Positions 55,954 to 63,971 of a stretch of 64,000 bases of DNA are shown here, piece by piece. Position 1 is the first letter of the stretch. Every line of letters starts with the position of its first letter. Under the pieces are notes generated by a model that saw nothing but the letters and a program-made list of their open reading frames with translations, was not told where the DNA came from and did no database searches. This DNA is from Peptoniphilus_A sp001811425. Its GTDB lineage: Bacteria > Bacillota > Clostridia > Tissierellales > Peptoniphilaceae. A program made the translations under genes and the position numbers. Location: positions 74,755-138,754 of the forward strand of contig NZ_KV804706.1 in the NCBI RefSeq assembly GCF_001811425.1, read 5' to 3'.

Positions 55954-56604
55954 TTGGACTTAAAAGAACTTGATTTAAAATTAAATCAACTTAATAAGAA
56001 AATCTTAAGCGATGAGGGAAAAATAGAAATATTATCAGAGCAATTAGAAAAAACAGAAAAAGTTTTAAAGGATAGGGAAAACTACAGCGATATTCTCACA
56101 CAAGTTTCTCTCTTATTCCAAAAGACTTCTGAATTTGCTAGGGAACAATCAAAAAGACAAATTGAGGATACTGTGACAAAATGTCTGCAATTTATTTTTG
56201 AAACTGATATTGAATTTTTAATTGAACTTTCAGAAGCAAGATCTGTTCCTGTAGCTGAATTTTTTGTGCAAAGCAATTACCCTGAAGGCTATAGTGTAAA
56301 GACTAAGCCTGAAATTGCAAGAGGTGGTGGGGTAGTTGATATTATTTCCCTTGCCCTTCGAATTGCTTTTTTGCAGTTAAATCAGCCAAAATTATCTGGA
56401 CCACTAATACTAGATGAACCAGGAAAACATGTGAGCAATGATTATGTTTTTAACTTGGGAGAATTTCTTAAAAAATCCTCAAATTTATTTGACAGACAGA
56501 TAATTATGGTCACTCATAATCCTTATCTTTCTCAAATTTGTGACAAAGCTTTCCAAGTGAAAAATAAGAAGGGAATAAGCGAGGTAAGTGTATACAATCA
56601 GTAA
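55954..56604 (+). CDS. Rad50/SbcC-like ATPase, C-terminal half
   Basis: 216 residues: coiled coil to about 60, then a C-lobe with the signature region RGGGVVDIISLALRIAF (123-139), Walker B PLILDEPGKHVS (150-161) with the catalytic glutamate E155, and the switch region MVTHNP (H188). Walker A is absent, so it must pair with the product at 54264 to form the composite ATP site. Start TTG 55954 with AGGTTGTGAT, the same site as before the nuclease gene. Confidence 0.82.
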   Translation: MDLKELDLKLNQLNKKILSDEGKIEILSEQLEKTEKVLKDRENYSDILTQVSLLFQKTSEFAREQSKRQIEDTVTKCLQFIFETDIEFLIELSEARSVPVAEFFVQSNYPEGYSVKTKPEIARGGGVVDIISLALRIAFLQLNQPKLSGPLILDEPGKHVSNDYVFNLGEFLKKSSNLFDRQIIMVTHNPYLSQICDKAFQVKNKKGISEVSVYNQ

Positions 56605-56611
56605 TTTTTTC

Positions 56612-56640
56612 TTGACTTTAGCAAGTAAAATTGTTAATAT
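56612..56640 (+). promoter_or_regulatory. Promoter of yerC
   Basis: TTGACT (56612-56617) and TAATAT (56635-56640), 17-nt spacer. Confidence 0.75.
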
Positions 56641-56650
56641 ATTAGTGAAA

Positions 56651-56667
56651 ATATGAATTGTTCATAT
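56651..56667 (+). promoter_or_regulatory. Possible operator: 7-3-7 inverted repeat at the yerC transcription start
   Basis: ATATGAA-TTG-TTCATAT, centred about 12 nt after the predicted start of transcription. Position and symmetry suit a dimeric repressor, possibly the YerC product itself. Confidence 0.45.
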
Positions 56668-56703
56668 ATTACTTTTTATTACTTATAAAGTCAGGAGGAT
56701 AAA

Positions 56704-57021
56704 ATGATTTACGACTCAAAAATAAAGAGCAAAGAAGTAGACGGGTTATTTGAAGCTATTTTGCTTTTGGAAAATTTAGAGGAATGTTATAGATTCTTTG
56801 AAGATATTTGCACAGTTAAGGAATTGCAAGCAATAGCTCAAAGATTACAAGTTGTTAAATTACTTGTAAAAAATAAAACTTATCATCAAATTGAAGGTGA
56901 AACTGGGGCTTCAACAGCAACTATTTCCAGAATTAATAGATCTCTAAATTACGGAGCTGATGGCTATAAATTAGTTTTAACTAGATTAAATATTATAGAT
57001 GAAGACGAAGAAAAAGAATAA
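56704..57021 (+). CDS. YerC/YecD-type TrpR-family DNA-binding protein
   Basis: 105 residues, all helical, with the TrpR-like helix-turn-helix VKLLVKNKTYHQIEGETGASTATISRINRSL (given here only as its landmark; the recognition helix is STATISRINR). YerC homologues are widespread in Firmicutes with unsettled targets. AGGAGG upstream. Own promoter, an operator-like palindrome, and a terminator overlapping its stop codon. Confidence 0.85.
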   Translation: MIYDSKIKSKEVDGLFEAILLLENLEECYRFFEDICTVKELQAIAQRLQVVKLLVKNKTYHQIEGETGASTATISRINRSLNYGADGYKLVLTRLNIIDEDEEKE

Positions 57022-57042
57022 GGGGCGACCTTATTCTTTTTT
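57016..57042. terminator. Terminator between yerC and rqcH
   Basis: 8-bp stem (57016-57023 with 57029-57036), loop GGCGA, six T. It includes the yerC stop codon and lies at the 3' end of the converging rqcH gene. Confidence 0.85.
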
Positions 57043-58756
57043 ATATGTTTATATTTATTGTTTTATAATTTGTGTAAGTCACAAGTCCTGGCTTCTTTGC
57101 GGGATGTCTCTTTACATACATTTTAAAGGTATAGTCCACTTGGATGTTTTGTGACTTTGAAAGAGAGCTATACTTAGCTGCGAGTTTTGCAGCAGTTAAA
57201 AGAGAATTATTTGTAAAATCTCTGTTGTCATTTTTTAGGATTACGTGAGATCCTGGTGCGTCCTTAACGTGGAACCAGAGGTCATTTTTTTTCGCCTTTT
57301 TATGCGTCAAGTAGTCGTTCTGTCTATTATTTTTTCCTACATAAATATCAAAGCCATCCTCAGTCTTTACTGTAATATAATTTTCATCAGAATCTTTTTT
57401 CTTTTTATTATTTTTCTTTTTCTTCTTTAAGTATCCTTCTTTTTCCAACTCTTCATAGAGTTCATCAATTTCATCTGGCCTTTCAGCAAAGTCAATATTA
57501 AGTAAAATTGATTCTAAATAAGAAATTTCTGATTTGCCAATTTCAATTTGTTCAGTCAAAAAGCTAGCTGCGTTTTTTAGTTTGGAGTACTTTTTATAAT
57601 ATTTAGCAGCATTAGATGGTCCATCTAAAGTTGGATCTAGGGGAATTATCATCTCTTTCATTTCGTCATAAAAATTTTCCACAGTAACTGAATCGGCACC
57701 TTTTTCTATTTTATAAAAGTTTGAAGAAATCAAGTCTGCGTAAACCTTAAATTTCTCTCTATTTAGGGCTACATTTAATTCATTGGCTTGATTTGAAAGT
57801 TTTCTGTTTAATTTTTCTATATTTTTCTTTACAAGTTTTTTTAGCTCTTTACTCTTTGAACCAAGACTGTCTCTTAAAAATTTAGAATTATAAAATTCTT
57901 CAAGTAGGGAAGAGATGCTTTCAACCTTTATTTTTTCCTTATCATTTAAGCTTTCTAAATCAAGGGAATAGAAGTCTTTAAATAAATCTTCTCTATAAAT
58001 TTTTATTGGACTAAAATTATTTTCTCTTACAATTTTAAAGATTTTAGAAAATATTTTATCAAGCTCAATAATCTCAGGTTCAGTTAAGGCTGACAGGTTT
58101 CGTTTAAAGTCAATATTAGACATATATTCAATTTCGTTACACATCTGTGGACTTATGCCAGTAAAATTTTTTAAGAAAAAAGATTTTATGTTTAAATTTT
58201 CCCTTGAATCTTTAATCAAATCACTAATAGAATCTACTTGGCAAGGATCAAGTCCTTCTGAAATATCTTCAGGATTATAAGTTAAGCCTGGTAAAATTTC
58301 TCTCACGCTAGATAAATTAAAATTAATTCTCTTTAATGAGTCAATAATTTTCTTTGAATCATCATCAATAAGTATTACATTGGAATGTTTGCCCATAAGC
58401 TCAATTATAAGAGCTTTCTTGCTATATTCGCCAAGCTCATCGCGAGATTTAACCAGAATTTTTATAATTCTATCCATTTTATATTGACTTACTTTAAGAA
58501 TTTGATTGTTCTCAAGATGTTTTCTTAAAAGCATGCAAAATGCTGGAGGATTTTGCGGGCTGTCGAAGATTTCATCACTAAAATACATTCTAGGGCTTCC
58601 AGAAATGGATATAAAGAGTCTTTCTCTTTGACCTTTAGCTCTTATATTAATCAAAAGATCATTGTTATTCTGGTAAATTTTATCGATTCTTCCATCAATA
58701 ACGCGATTATTTATTTCATAAACTAAGTTTTTTACTACTGTTCCGTCTAATGACAT
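57041..58756 (-). CDS. rqcH: Ribosome quality control protein RqcH (NFACT family)
   Basis: Adds C-terminal alanine tails to nascent chains on stalled 50S subunits; formerly called fibronectin-binding protein. NFACT-N at the start (MSLDGTVVKNLVYEIN), with the Asp-Arg pair of the family in SQYKMDRIIKI, a helix-hairpin-helix, a long coiled coil around residues 280-420, and NFACT-R at the end (ENYITVKTEDGFDIYVGKNN, DLWFHVKDAPGSHVIL). 571 residues. AGGTGAT before ATG; a TATAAT lies 30 nt upstream. Confidence 0.93.
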   Translation of the reverse strand: MSLDGTVVKNLVYEINNRVIDGRIDKIYQNNNDLLINIRAKGQRERLFISISGSPRMYFSDEIFDSPQNPPAFCMLLRKHLENNQILKVSQYKMDRIIKILVKSRDELGEYSKKALIIELMGKHSNVILIDDDSKKIIDSLKRINFNLSSVREILPGLTYNPEDISEGLDPCQVDSISDLIKDSRENLNIKSFFLKNFTGISPQMCNEIEYMSNIDFKRNLSALTEPEIIELDKIFSKIFKIVRENNFSPIKIYREDLFKDFYSLDLESLNDKEKIKVESISSLLEEFYNSKFLRDSLGSKSKELKKLVKKNIEKLNRKLSNQANELNVALNREKFKVYADLISSNFYKIEKGADSVTVENFYDEMKEMIIPLDPTLDGPSNAAKYYKKYSKLKNAASFLTEQIEIGKSEISYLESILLNIDFAERPDEIDELYEELEKEGYLKKKKKNNKKKKDSDENYITVKTEDGFDIYVGKNNRQNDYLTHKKAKKNDLWFHVKDAPGSHVILKNDNRDFTNNSLLTAAKLAAKYSSLSKSQNIQVDYTFKMYVKRHPAKKPGLVTYTNYKTININI

Positions 58757-59493
58757 TTTATCACCTGAAAATAATTATAACATATTTTAGGAATTTATTT
58801 GATGGAGTATAGTTACAGATTTAGATGTCCAAACAAATATATGTTTAGAACATATGTATGTTATAAATTAATGAAAATTTTTAAAACAATTAACAATACA
58901 GAATTAGACATAAACAAAAATTTTTATTGGTGGTATAGAAATAAGATCATTTAAGAAAAAAATAATTTGCTGCAAAAATTAGAATTATTAAATTGATTAA
59001 GTTTTTTGAGCTTAAAATAATTTAACGTAATTAATTAGTTTAATAAGGATAATATTATATGATGATTATTATTAAAAGCTATTTAAAATAATATCAATGT
59101 GTGTGATAAATAAAATAAAAATAATGAGAGCAATATAAATTAAAGATTGATTTAAAAATAATATGTTAAGAACAAAATAAAAAAAATTTGGTTGAAGGTT
59201 ATGTAAAAAAATATTTTTGCTTGAAGTTTAATGTAAATACTTCAATAATCATTGATTTATTGCCAATATGAGAGAACTTATAAAATAACATATTTTAAGC
59301 TAATTTAAATGAAAAACATAAAAAATAGTCACAAAATTATTATTTTGTGACTATTTTTGTCTCTCTTAATTCAAATATTTTCCAATACCCTATCATACCA
59401 ATAAAACTTTTAATAGAGAAAATTGATATTTTAAAGATTTAAACAAATTAACTTTGCCTTTTATTTTAAAATATCATATAAATCAACTAAAAA
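58757..59493. other. 737-base AT-rich stretch without a clear gene
   Basis: The only open frame with a possible ribosome binding site is a 50-codon one at 58802-58954 (plus), which I do not recognise. A 7-3-7 inverted repeat ATATGTT-TAG-AACATAT lies at 58839-58855. A very strong hairpin is at 59321-59358, and a 12-bp inverted pair TATTTTCCAATA is at 59376-59387 and 59495-59506. No tRNA or family leader was recognised. It may hold a small RNA or remnants of a lost gene. Confidence 0.5.
59321..59358. terminator. Strong bidirectional terminator in the AT-rich stretch
   Basis: 16-bp perfect stem (59321-59336 with 59343-59358), loop of 6 nt, A and T runs on the outer sides. On the minus strand it lies 135 nt after the stalk-protein gene; on the plus strand it would end any transcript from 58802 onward. 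Confidence 0.8.
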
Positions 59494-60126
59494 TTATTGG
59501 AAAATAGAATTTGATTCTTTTCCTTCTTGAACTTTTTCTCTTGGAATATTAAATTGATCTAAATATTTATCAGCAGTGTTTTCTTTCTTTATTTCCTCTT
59601 CCTTATTATCTTCTTCATAATTATATCTCTTGCCCTTAGTTTTAAATTTACCAGAAATATAAACTGAATCATCTTTCCAATCAACATTAAGACCTAAAGT
59701 TTCAGAAATAAATCTTATAGGCACATAAGTCCTTCCATCATATAAAATTGCTGGAGAATCTAAGTTTACAACTGAATCTTCTCCTCCTAAGTTTAGCTTT
59801 GCCTTAGTTGAATTAATATCAAGCTCTACAAGGACATCTATGGCACCAATTAAAATTCCACTAGTATTAGTTTCCTTTCTTTGATAAAAATTGATTTGAG
59901 CGCCTAAATTTTCAGATATATACCTAATAGGAACCATTACCCTATTAGTGTTTTTGTCAAGGTATGCCCTACCCATGCCTTCTGGTATGCTTTGAAGGTT
60001 ATTGTTGATATAGATATTTATATTTTTATCAAGAGCGTCCTTAGGCAATTTTCCAGCTGCAAAAACAGATGTACTTAATAGCATAGACATTATTCCAACA
60101 ATAGCAAGTTTTTTAAATTTTTTCAT
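59494..60126 (-). CDS. Secreted protein with copper-amine-oxidase-N-like stalk domain
   Basis: 210 residues. Signal peptide of about 23 residues (KKLAIVGIMSMLLSTSVFA). Then one stalk domain with two copies of the hallmark: VMVPIRYISENLGAQINF and TYVPIRFISETLGLNVDW. A charged Glu/Lys-rich tail follows. The same domain ends the protein at 798-2765. Such domains are usual in secreted proteins of clostridia; the function here is unknown. AAGGAG before ATG, 30 nt after xerD, so probably co-transcribed. Confidence 0.85.
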   Translation of the reverse strand: MKKFKKLAIVGIMSMLLSTSVFAAGKLPKDALDKNINIYINNNLQSIPEGMGRAYLDKNTNRVMVPIRYISENLGAQINFYQRKETNTSGILIGAIDVLVELDINSTKAKLNLGGEDSVVNLDSPAILYDGRTYVPIRFISETLGLNVDWKDDSVYISGKFKTKGKRYNYEEDNKEEEIKKENTADKYLDQFNIPREKVQEGKESNSIFQ

Positions 60127-60156
60127 AATTACTCCTTTATTATAAGTTTTTAAATG

Positions 60157-61122
60157 TTAATCCTCTTCTTTTACTTTGGCAAGAGGATTTGATTCTACCA
60201 TTTTTTTAAGGGACTTTTTGTTTACGTGAGTGTAAATTTCTGTAGTATTAACAGATTCATGCCCCAATATCTCTTGTAAAGACCTTATGTCAGCATTGCC
60301 ATATTGATAAAGCAGTGTTGCAGCAGTATGTCTGAGTTTGTGGACAGAGTATTTATTTGTGTCAAGTCCAGAGTTTTTAATATGTTTTTCAATCATGTGC
60401 TGAATCGACCTGTTACTCATTCTCTGCTCTCTCATGGACAAAAATAAGGCGTCATCTTTTATTTGAGGACGAAGCTTTAAATACTCGTTAACAGCATAAA
60501 CAGAAGCTTCGTTTAGATAGATAGTTCTCTCTTTATTGCCCTTGCCTATTACCTTTAGTGTATTATCATCTTGTAAGTGAGAAATATTTATACCAGCAAG
60601 CTCTGAAAGCCTCATGCCACAGTTTAAAAACAAGGTTACAATAGCATAATCTCTTTTTTTATAAACTGGCTTCATTTTTGCCTTCTCAATTGTCTTTAAA
60701 AGGTTTAAACTTTGGTCCAAGGTTAAATATACAGGGAGAGTTTTTTCAACCTTAGGCATATCTATATCAATAATTGGGTTTTTCTTAATTACCTCAATTT
60801 TAGCATATAAATAATTATAAAAGCTTCTAACTGATGAAATTTTTCTAAATTTTGATCTATTGGAAATCTTTCTTTCTCTCTCTAAAAAAGCATTATAGGC
60901 GTATATATCTTGTTTAGTAACACTTTCTAGCACTTCTGGACTTATATCTTCAATGGGAATGTCATTAAAATCAATGGAATCATCTACTAAGTTTTTTCTT
61001 CTTTTTATAAACCTAACAAATACTCTTAAATCGTAGTAATATTCTTTAACAGTGTTATCAGAAGATCCTTTAGTTGACTTCATATAATCTAAAAAATCAT
61101 CAACTAGATTTGAACTTATCAA
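60157..61122 (-). CDS. Tyrosine recombinase, XerC/XerD type
   Basis: N-terminal SAM-like core-binding domain and C-terminal catalytic domain with all catalytic residues: Arg in NCGMRLSELAG, Lys in GKGNKERTIYL, HKLRHTAATLL, LGHESVNTTEIYTHV with the nucleophile Tyr. 321 residues, close to XerD length. The start is TTG 61122 behind GGAGGTGAT; the upstream ATG 61158 lies in the rny terminator. Likely a chromosome dimer resolvase, because it sits among core genes and no element is attached. Confidence 0.88.
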   Translation of the reverse strand: MISSNLVDDFLDYMKSTKGSSDNTVKEYYYDLRVFVRFIKRRKNLVDDSIDFNDIPIEDISPEVLESVTKQDIYAYNAFLERERKISNRSKFRKISSVRSFYNYLYAKIEVIKKNPIIDIDMPKVEKTLPVYLTLDQSLNLLKTIEKAKMKPVYKKRDYAIVTLFLNCGMRLSELAGINISHLQDDNTLKVIGKGNKERTIYLNEASVYAVNEYLKLRPQIKDDALFLSMREQRMSNRSIQHMIEKHIKNSGLDTNKYSVHKLRHTAATLLYQYGNADIRSLQEILGHESVNTTEIYTHVNKKSLKKMVESNPLAKVKEED

Positions 61123-61138
61123 TCTATCACCTCCTACA

Positions 61139-61166
61139 AAAATAAAAACCTGACACAAGTCAGGTT
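61139..61166 (-). terminator. Terminator between rny and the xer gene
   Basis: On the minus strand ACCTGAC/GTCAGGT 7-bp stem, loop TTGT, followed by T residues. It lies directly before the xer ribosome binding site, so xer depends on read-through or an unseen promoter. Confidence 0.75.
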
Positions 61167-61171
61167 CTTAA

Positions 61172-62710
61172 TTATTTAGCGTATTCAACTGCTCTAGTTT
61201 CTCTTATAACATTAACTTTAATTTGTCCAGGGAAATCTAGTTCAGCCTCTATTCTCTTAACAATATCTCTAGCAGTAATAGTGATTTCCGCCTCGGATAT
61301 TTTTTCAGGTTTTACTATTATACGAATTTCACGACCAGCTTGAACAGCGTAAGACTTTTCAATACCATCAAATTCATTGGCAATTTCTTCAAGTTTTTCA
61401 AGCCTTTGAATATAAGATTCAACTGTTTCGCGTCTTGCTCCAGGTCTTGCTGCGGAAATAGCATCAGCTGCTTGAACTAGAACTGATTCAACACAATTTG
61501 GTTCAACATCGCCATGATGTGATTGAATTGCGTTAATTACAAATTCAGATTCGTGATATTTTCTTGCAATTTCAACTCCAATATCAACATGTGGAGCATC
61601 AAGGTTTCTGTCTACAGATTTTCCTAAATCGTGTAGTAGTCCGCCTCTCTTGGCAAGTTTAACATCTGCACCAATTTCTCCAGCTAATATTCCAGCAATT
61701 TCAGCAACTTCAACTGAATGTTTAAGGTTATTTTGTCCATAACTAGTTCTATATTTAAGTCTACCTAAATATTTAATAATTTCTGGATGAAGTCCGTGAA
61801 CTCCAGCATCATAAGCTGCTTGTTCACCTGATTCCTTAATAATAGTTTCAACTTCATTTTTAGCCTTTTCAACAGTTTCTTCAATCTTAGTCGGATGAAT
61901 TCTGCCGTCATTTACAAGTTTTTCTAAAGCTACTCTTGCAATCTCCCTTCTTATAGGGTCAAAGCAGGATAACACAACAGCTTCAGGAGTATCGTCAATA
62001 ATTAAATCTACTCCAGTTATTGATTCAATAGCCCTAATATTTCTACCTTCCCTGCCTATAATTCTTCCCTTCATTTCATCATTTGGAAGATTTACGACAG
62101 CAACAGTAGATTCTGCAACTTGGTCAGCGGCACATCTTTGAATAGCTTGTGCAATTACATTTCTTGCATATTTCCCGGATTCTTCTTTAATTCTATTTTC
62201 ATTTTCTTTAATAATAAGTGCTGATTCATTAGTAATTTCTTTTTTCAATTCATTGAGTAAAATCTCTTTACCTTCATCTTTGGTAAGACCAGCAACTTTT
62301 TGAAGTTCATCTTCTCTCTTTTTAATAAGTTCGTCAACTTGGTCTTCCTTTTCTCTAAGACCTTCTAATTTCTTAGTAAGTTTTTCGTCCTTATGTTCAA
62401 CTTGAGCAGACTTTTTATCTAAAAGCTTTTCCTTAGAGATAACGCGGTCTTCCATTTCTTTGATTTCAGCTCTTCTAATTTTTGCTTCCTTTTCTTGCTC
62501 AGATCTAAGTTTTTGAATCTCTTCTTTAGCTTCAACAAGTAAAACTTTTTTTTGAGTTTGAGCTTGATTTTCAGCATCGTAAATCATCTTTTGTGATAAT
62601 TCTTCAGCATTTTTGAGTTTACCTTCAGAAATATATTTTCGAATAGCATAGCCAACAGCCATACCAATTATTCCGATAATAACGACAATAATTAAAGTAT
62701 TAAAATCCAT
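61172..62710 (-). CDS. rny: Ribonuclease Y
   Basis: Membrane-anchored endoribonuclease that starts mRNA decay. N-terminal membrane helix (LIIVVIIGIIGMAVGYAI), long coiled coil to about 190, KH domain (GRIIGREGRNIRAIESITGVDL) and HD domain with LLHDLGKSVD and SHHGDVEP. 512 residues. AGGAGGTG before ATG. It usually follows recA in Firmicutes; here it is on the other strand 8 kb away. Confidence 0.95.
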   Translation of the reverse strand: MDFNTLIIVVIIGIIGMAVGYAIRKYISEGKLKNAEELSQKMIYDAENQAQTQKKVLLVEAKEEIQKLRSEQEKEAKIRRAEIKEMEDRVISKEKLLDKKSAQVEHKDEKLTKKLEGLREKEDQVDELIKKREDELQKVAGLTKDEGKEILLNELKKEITNESALIIKENENRIKEESGKYARNVIAQAIQRCAADQVAESTVAVVNLPNDEMKGRIIGREGRNIRAIESITGVDLIIDDTPEAVVLSCFDPIRREIARVALEKLVNDGRIHPTKIEETVEKAKNEVETIIKESGEQAAYDAGVHGLHPEIIKYLGRLKYRTSYGQNNLKHSVEVAEIAGILAGEIGADVKLAKRGGLLHDLGKSVDRNLDAPHVDIGVEIARKYHESEFVINAIQSHHGDVEPNCVESVLVQAADAISAARPGARRETVESYIQRLEKLEEIANEFDGIEKSYAVQAGREIRIIVKPEKISEAEITITARDIVKRIEAELDFPGQIKVNVIRETRAVEYAK

Positions 62711-62781
62711 TCATACACACCTCCTATTTAGTTTTCATGTTTCAAATTTTAAAATCATTTTTAGGCATAAGCCTTAAAATA

Positions 62782-62810
62782 ATTGTATATCTTTTAAAAG
62801 CATAAGTCAA
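62782..62810 (-). promoter_or_regulatory. Promoter of rny
   Basis: Minus strand TTGACT (62810-62805) and TACAAT (62787-62782), 17-nt spacer, 72 nt before rny. Confidence 0.7.
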
Positions 62811-62835
62811 ATAAAAGCGTGTGCATGAAGCTTAT

Positions 62836-63132
62836 CTATTTGTTTTCGTATATTGGTATAGCTAATTTATAACCTGGTTTAATCTCGTAGGGTGAAATAT
62901 TATTTAATTTTTCCACATCATTAATAAATTTCATCTTATTCTTATATTCATAATTATTTGAAATCGACCACAAAGTATCACCCTTTTTTACAGTGTAAAC
63001 ATCTATTATAGCTTCTTCTTCTCTCATAAAATTTATAGATTCATCTTTTTTAATGATCAACCCAGAATTAAATATAAAAATTATAAATAAAAATAAAAGA
63101 ACTTTTGGCTTATTAATAATAATTCTCTTCAT
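62836..63132 (-). CDS. YneA-like LysM protein, probable SOS cell-division inhibitor
   Basis: 98 residues: one membrane helix (about 9-27) and a LysM domain (VYTVKKGDTLWSISNNYEYK ending in EIKPGYKLAIPI). Size, topology and divergent position next to lexA match yneA of Bacillus, which blocks division during SOS. Its promoter overlaps two proposed LexA boxes, which supports that role. AGGTGAT before ATG. Confidence 0.82.
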   Translation of the reverse strand: MKRIIINKPKVLLFLFIIFIFNSGLIIKKDESINFMREEEAIIDVYTVKKGDTLWSISNNYEYKNKMKFINDVEKLNNISPYEIKPGYKLAIPIYENK

Positions 63133-63167
63133 AAAATCACCTCATTTAAATTTGTTTGAATCAAGTT

Positions 63168-63196
63168 TAAACACCTGTAGTAAACAAGTGTGTCAA
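63168..63196 (-). promoter_or_regulatory. Promoter of the LysM (yneA-like) gene with two overlapping LexA-like boxes
   Basis: Minus strand TTGACA (63196-63191) with a poor -10 TGTTTA (63173-63168) 17 nt on. Boxes at 63168-63181 (TAAAC-ACCT-GTAGT) and 63181-63194 (TAAAC-AAGT-GTGTC) cover it end to end. Confidence 0.55.
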
Positions 63197-63206
63197 ATAT
63201 AAGTTC

Positions 63207-63220
63207 TAAACATATGTTAC
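63207..63220 (+). promoter_or_regulatory. LexA-like box between lexA and the LysM gene
   Basis: TAAAC-ATAT-GTTAC, with a perfect inner palindrome AACATATGTT. Same pattern as the three other sites in this intergenic region. Confidence 0.5.
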
Positions 63221-63271
63221 AACTAAAGTTCTATTATGTCAAGGAAATAATACAATTATTTAAACTATCGT

Positions 63272-63300
63272 TTGAAATACTTGTTTAAGTATGATATTAT
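63272..63300 (+). promoter_or_regulatory. lexA promoter with an embedded LexA-like box
   Basis: TTGAAA (63272-63277) and TATTAT (63295-63300), 17-nt spacer. The box at 63274-63287 (on the minus strand TAAAC-AAGT-ATTTC) overlaps the -35 and the spacer, as expected for autorepression. Confidence 0.6.
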
Positions 63301-63328
63301 TAATATAGAAAAATTAGGAGGTAAACCC

Positions 63329-63949
63329 ATGTACGAAGATTTAAACCAAAGAGACCTTGAAATTTTGTTTTTTATTAAAAGATTTATTGAATCTAAGTCC
63401 TACCCACCTACTGTTCGTGAAATTTGTTCAGGTTGTAATATTAAGTCAACTTCAACTGTTTATTATGCCCTTGAAAAATTAGAATCTACAAATTATATTA
63501 GAAAAGATGCTTCAAAAACTAGAGCTATTGAAATTGTTCCCCAAGATGACGACATACTAATGCTTAAAAAGAAAACTGTGGATGTGCCAATTGTTGGCAG
63601 AGTTACAGCTGGTGCTCCTATTTTAGCTGTTCAGAATATTGAAGATACTATGCCACTCCCTGTTGAATTTGTTTCAAATAAAGAACTTTTTATTTTAAAG
63701 GTTAAGGGAGAAAGTATGATCAATGCAGGAATTTATGACGGAGACTATGTAATTATTGAAAAGACAAATTCTGCTAGAAATGGAGAAAAAATTTTAGCCT
63801 TAATAGAAGATGAAGCAACTATAAAAACTTTTTACAAAGAAAAGGACAGGTATAGACTTCAACCTGAAAATGATAATATGGAACCTTTCTATTTTGACAA
63901 AGTCGATATATTGGGAAAAATTGTTGGACTTTACAGAAAAATGAACTAA
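63329..63949 (+). CDS. lexA: SOS repressor LexA
   Basis: 206 residues. Winged helix (SYPPTVREICSGCNIKSTST) and S24 self-cleavage domain: cleavage site Ala94-Gly95 in RVTAGAPIL, Ser129 in KGESMINAGIYDGDYV and Lys166 in EATIKTF. The start is ATG 63329 with AGGAGG; an in-frame TTG at 63272 is the -35 box of its promoter. Divergent from the LysM gene. RecA, its co-protease, is at 52211. Confidence 0.96.
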   Translation: MYEDLNQRDLEILFFIKRFIESKSYPPTVREICSGCNIKSTSTVYYALEKLESTNYIRKDASKTRAIEIVPQDDDILMLKKKTVDVPIVGRVTAGAPILAVQNIEDTMPLPVEFVSNKELFILKVKGESMINAGIYDGDYVIIEKTNSARNGEKILALIEDEATIKTFYKEKDRYRLQPENDNMEPFYFDKVDILGKIVGLYRKMN

Positions 63950-63971
63950 AAAAAACCCTTACGTTAATATA

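Noticed and set aside
58802..58954. 50-codon plus-strand frame with an AGGA site in the AT-rich gap
   Set aside because: No recognisable family, odd composition rich in Tyr, Lys, Cys and Trp, and a length expected by chance. Kept only as part of the gap description.
61123..61158. ATG 61158 as start of the xer gene
   Set aside because: It lies in the terminator stem of rny and upstream of GGAGGTGAT, which points to TTG 61122.
63272..63328. TTG 63272 as start of lexA
   Set aside because: It is the -35 hexamer of the lexA promoter; ATG 63329 has AGGAGG.
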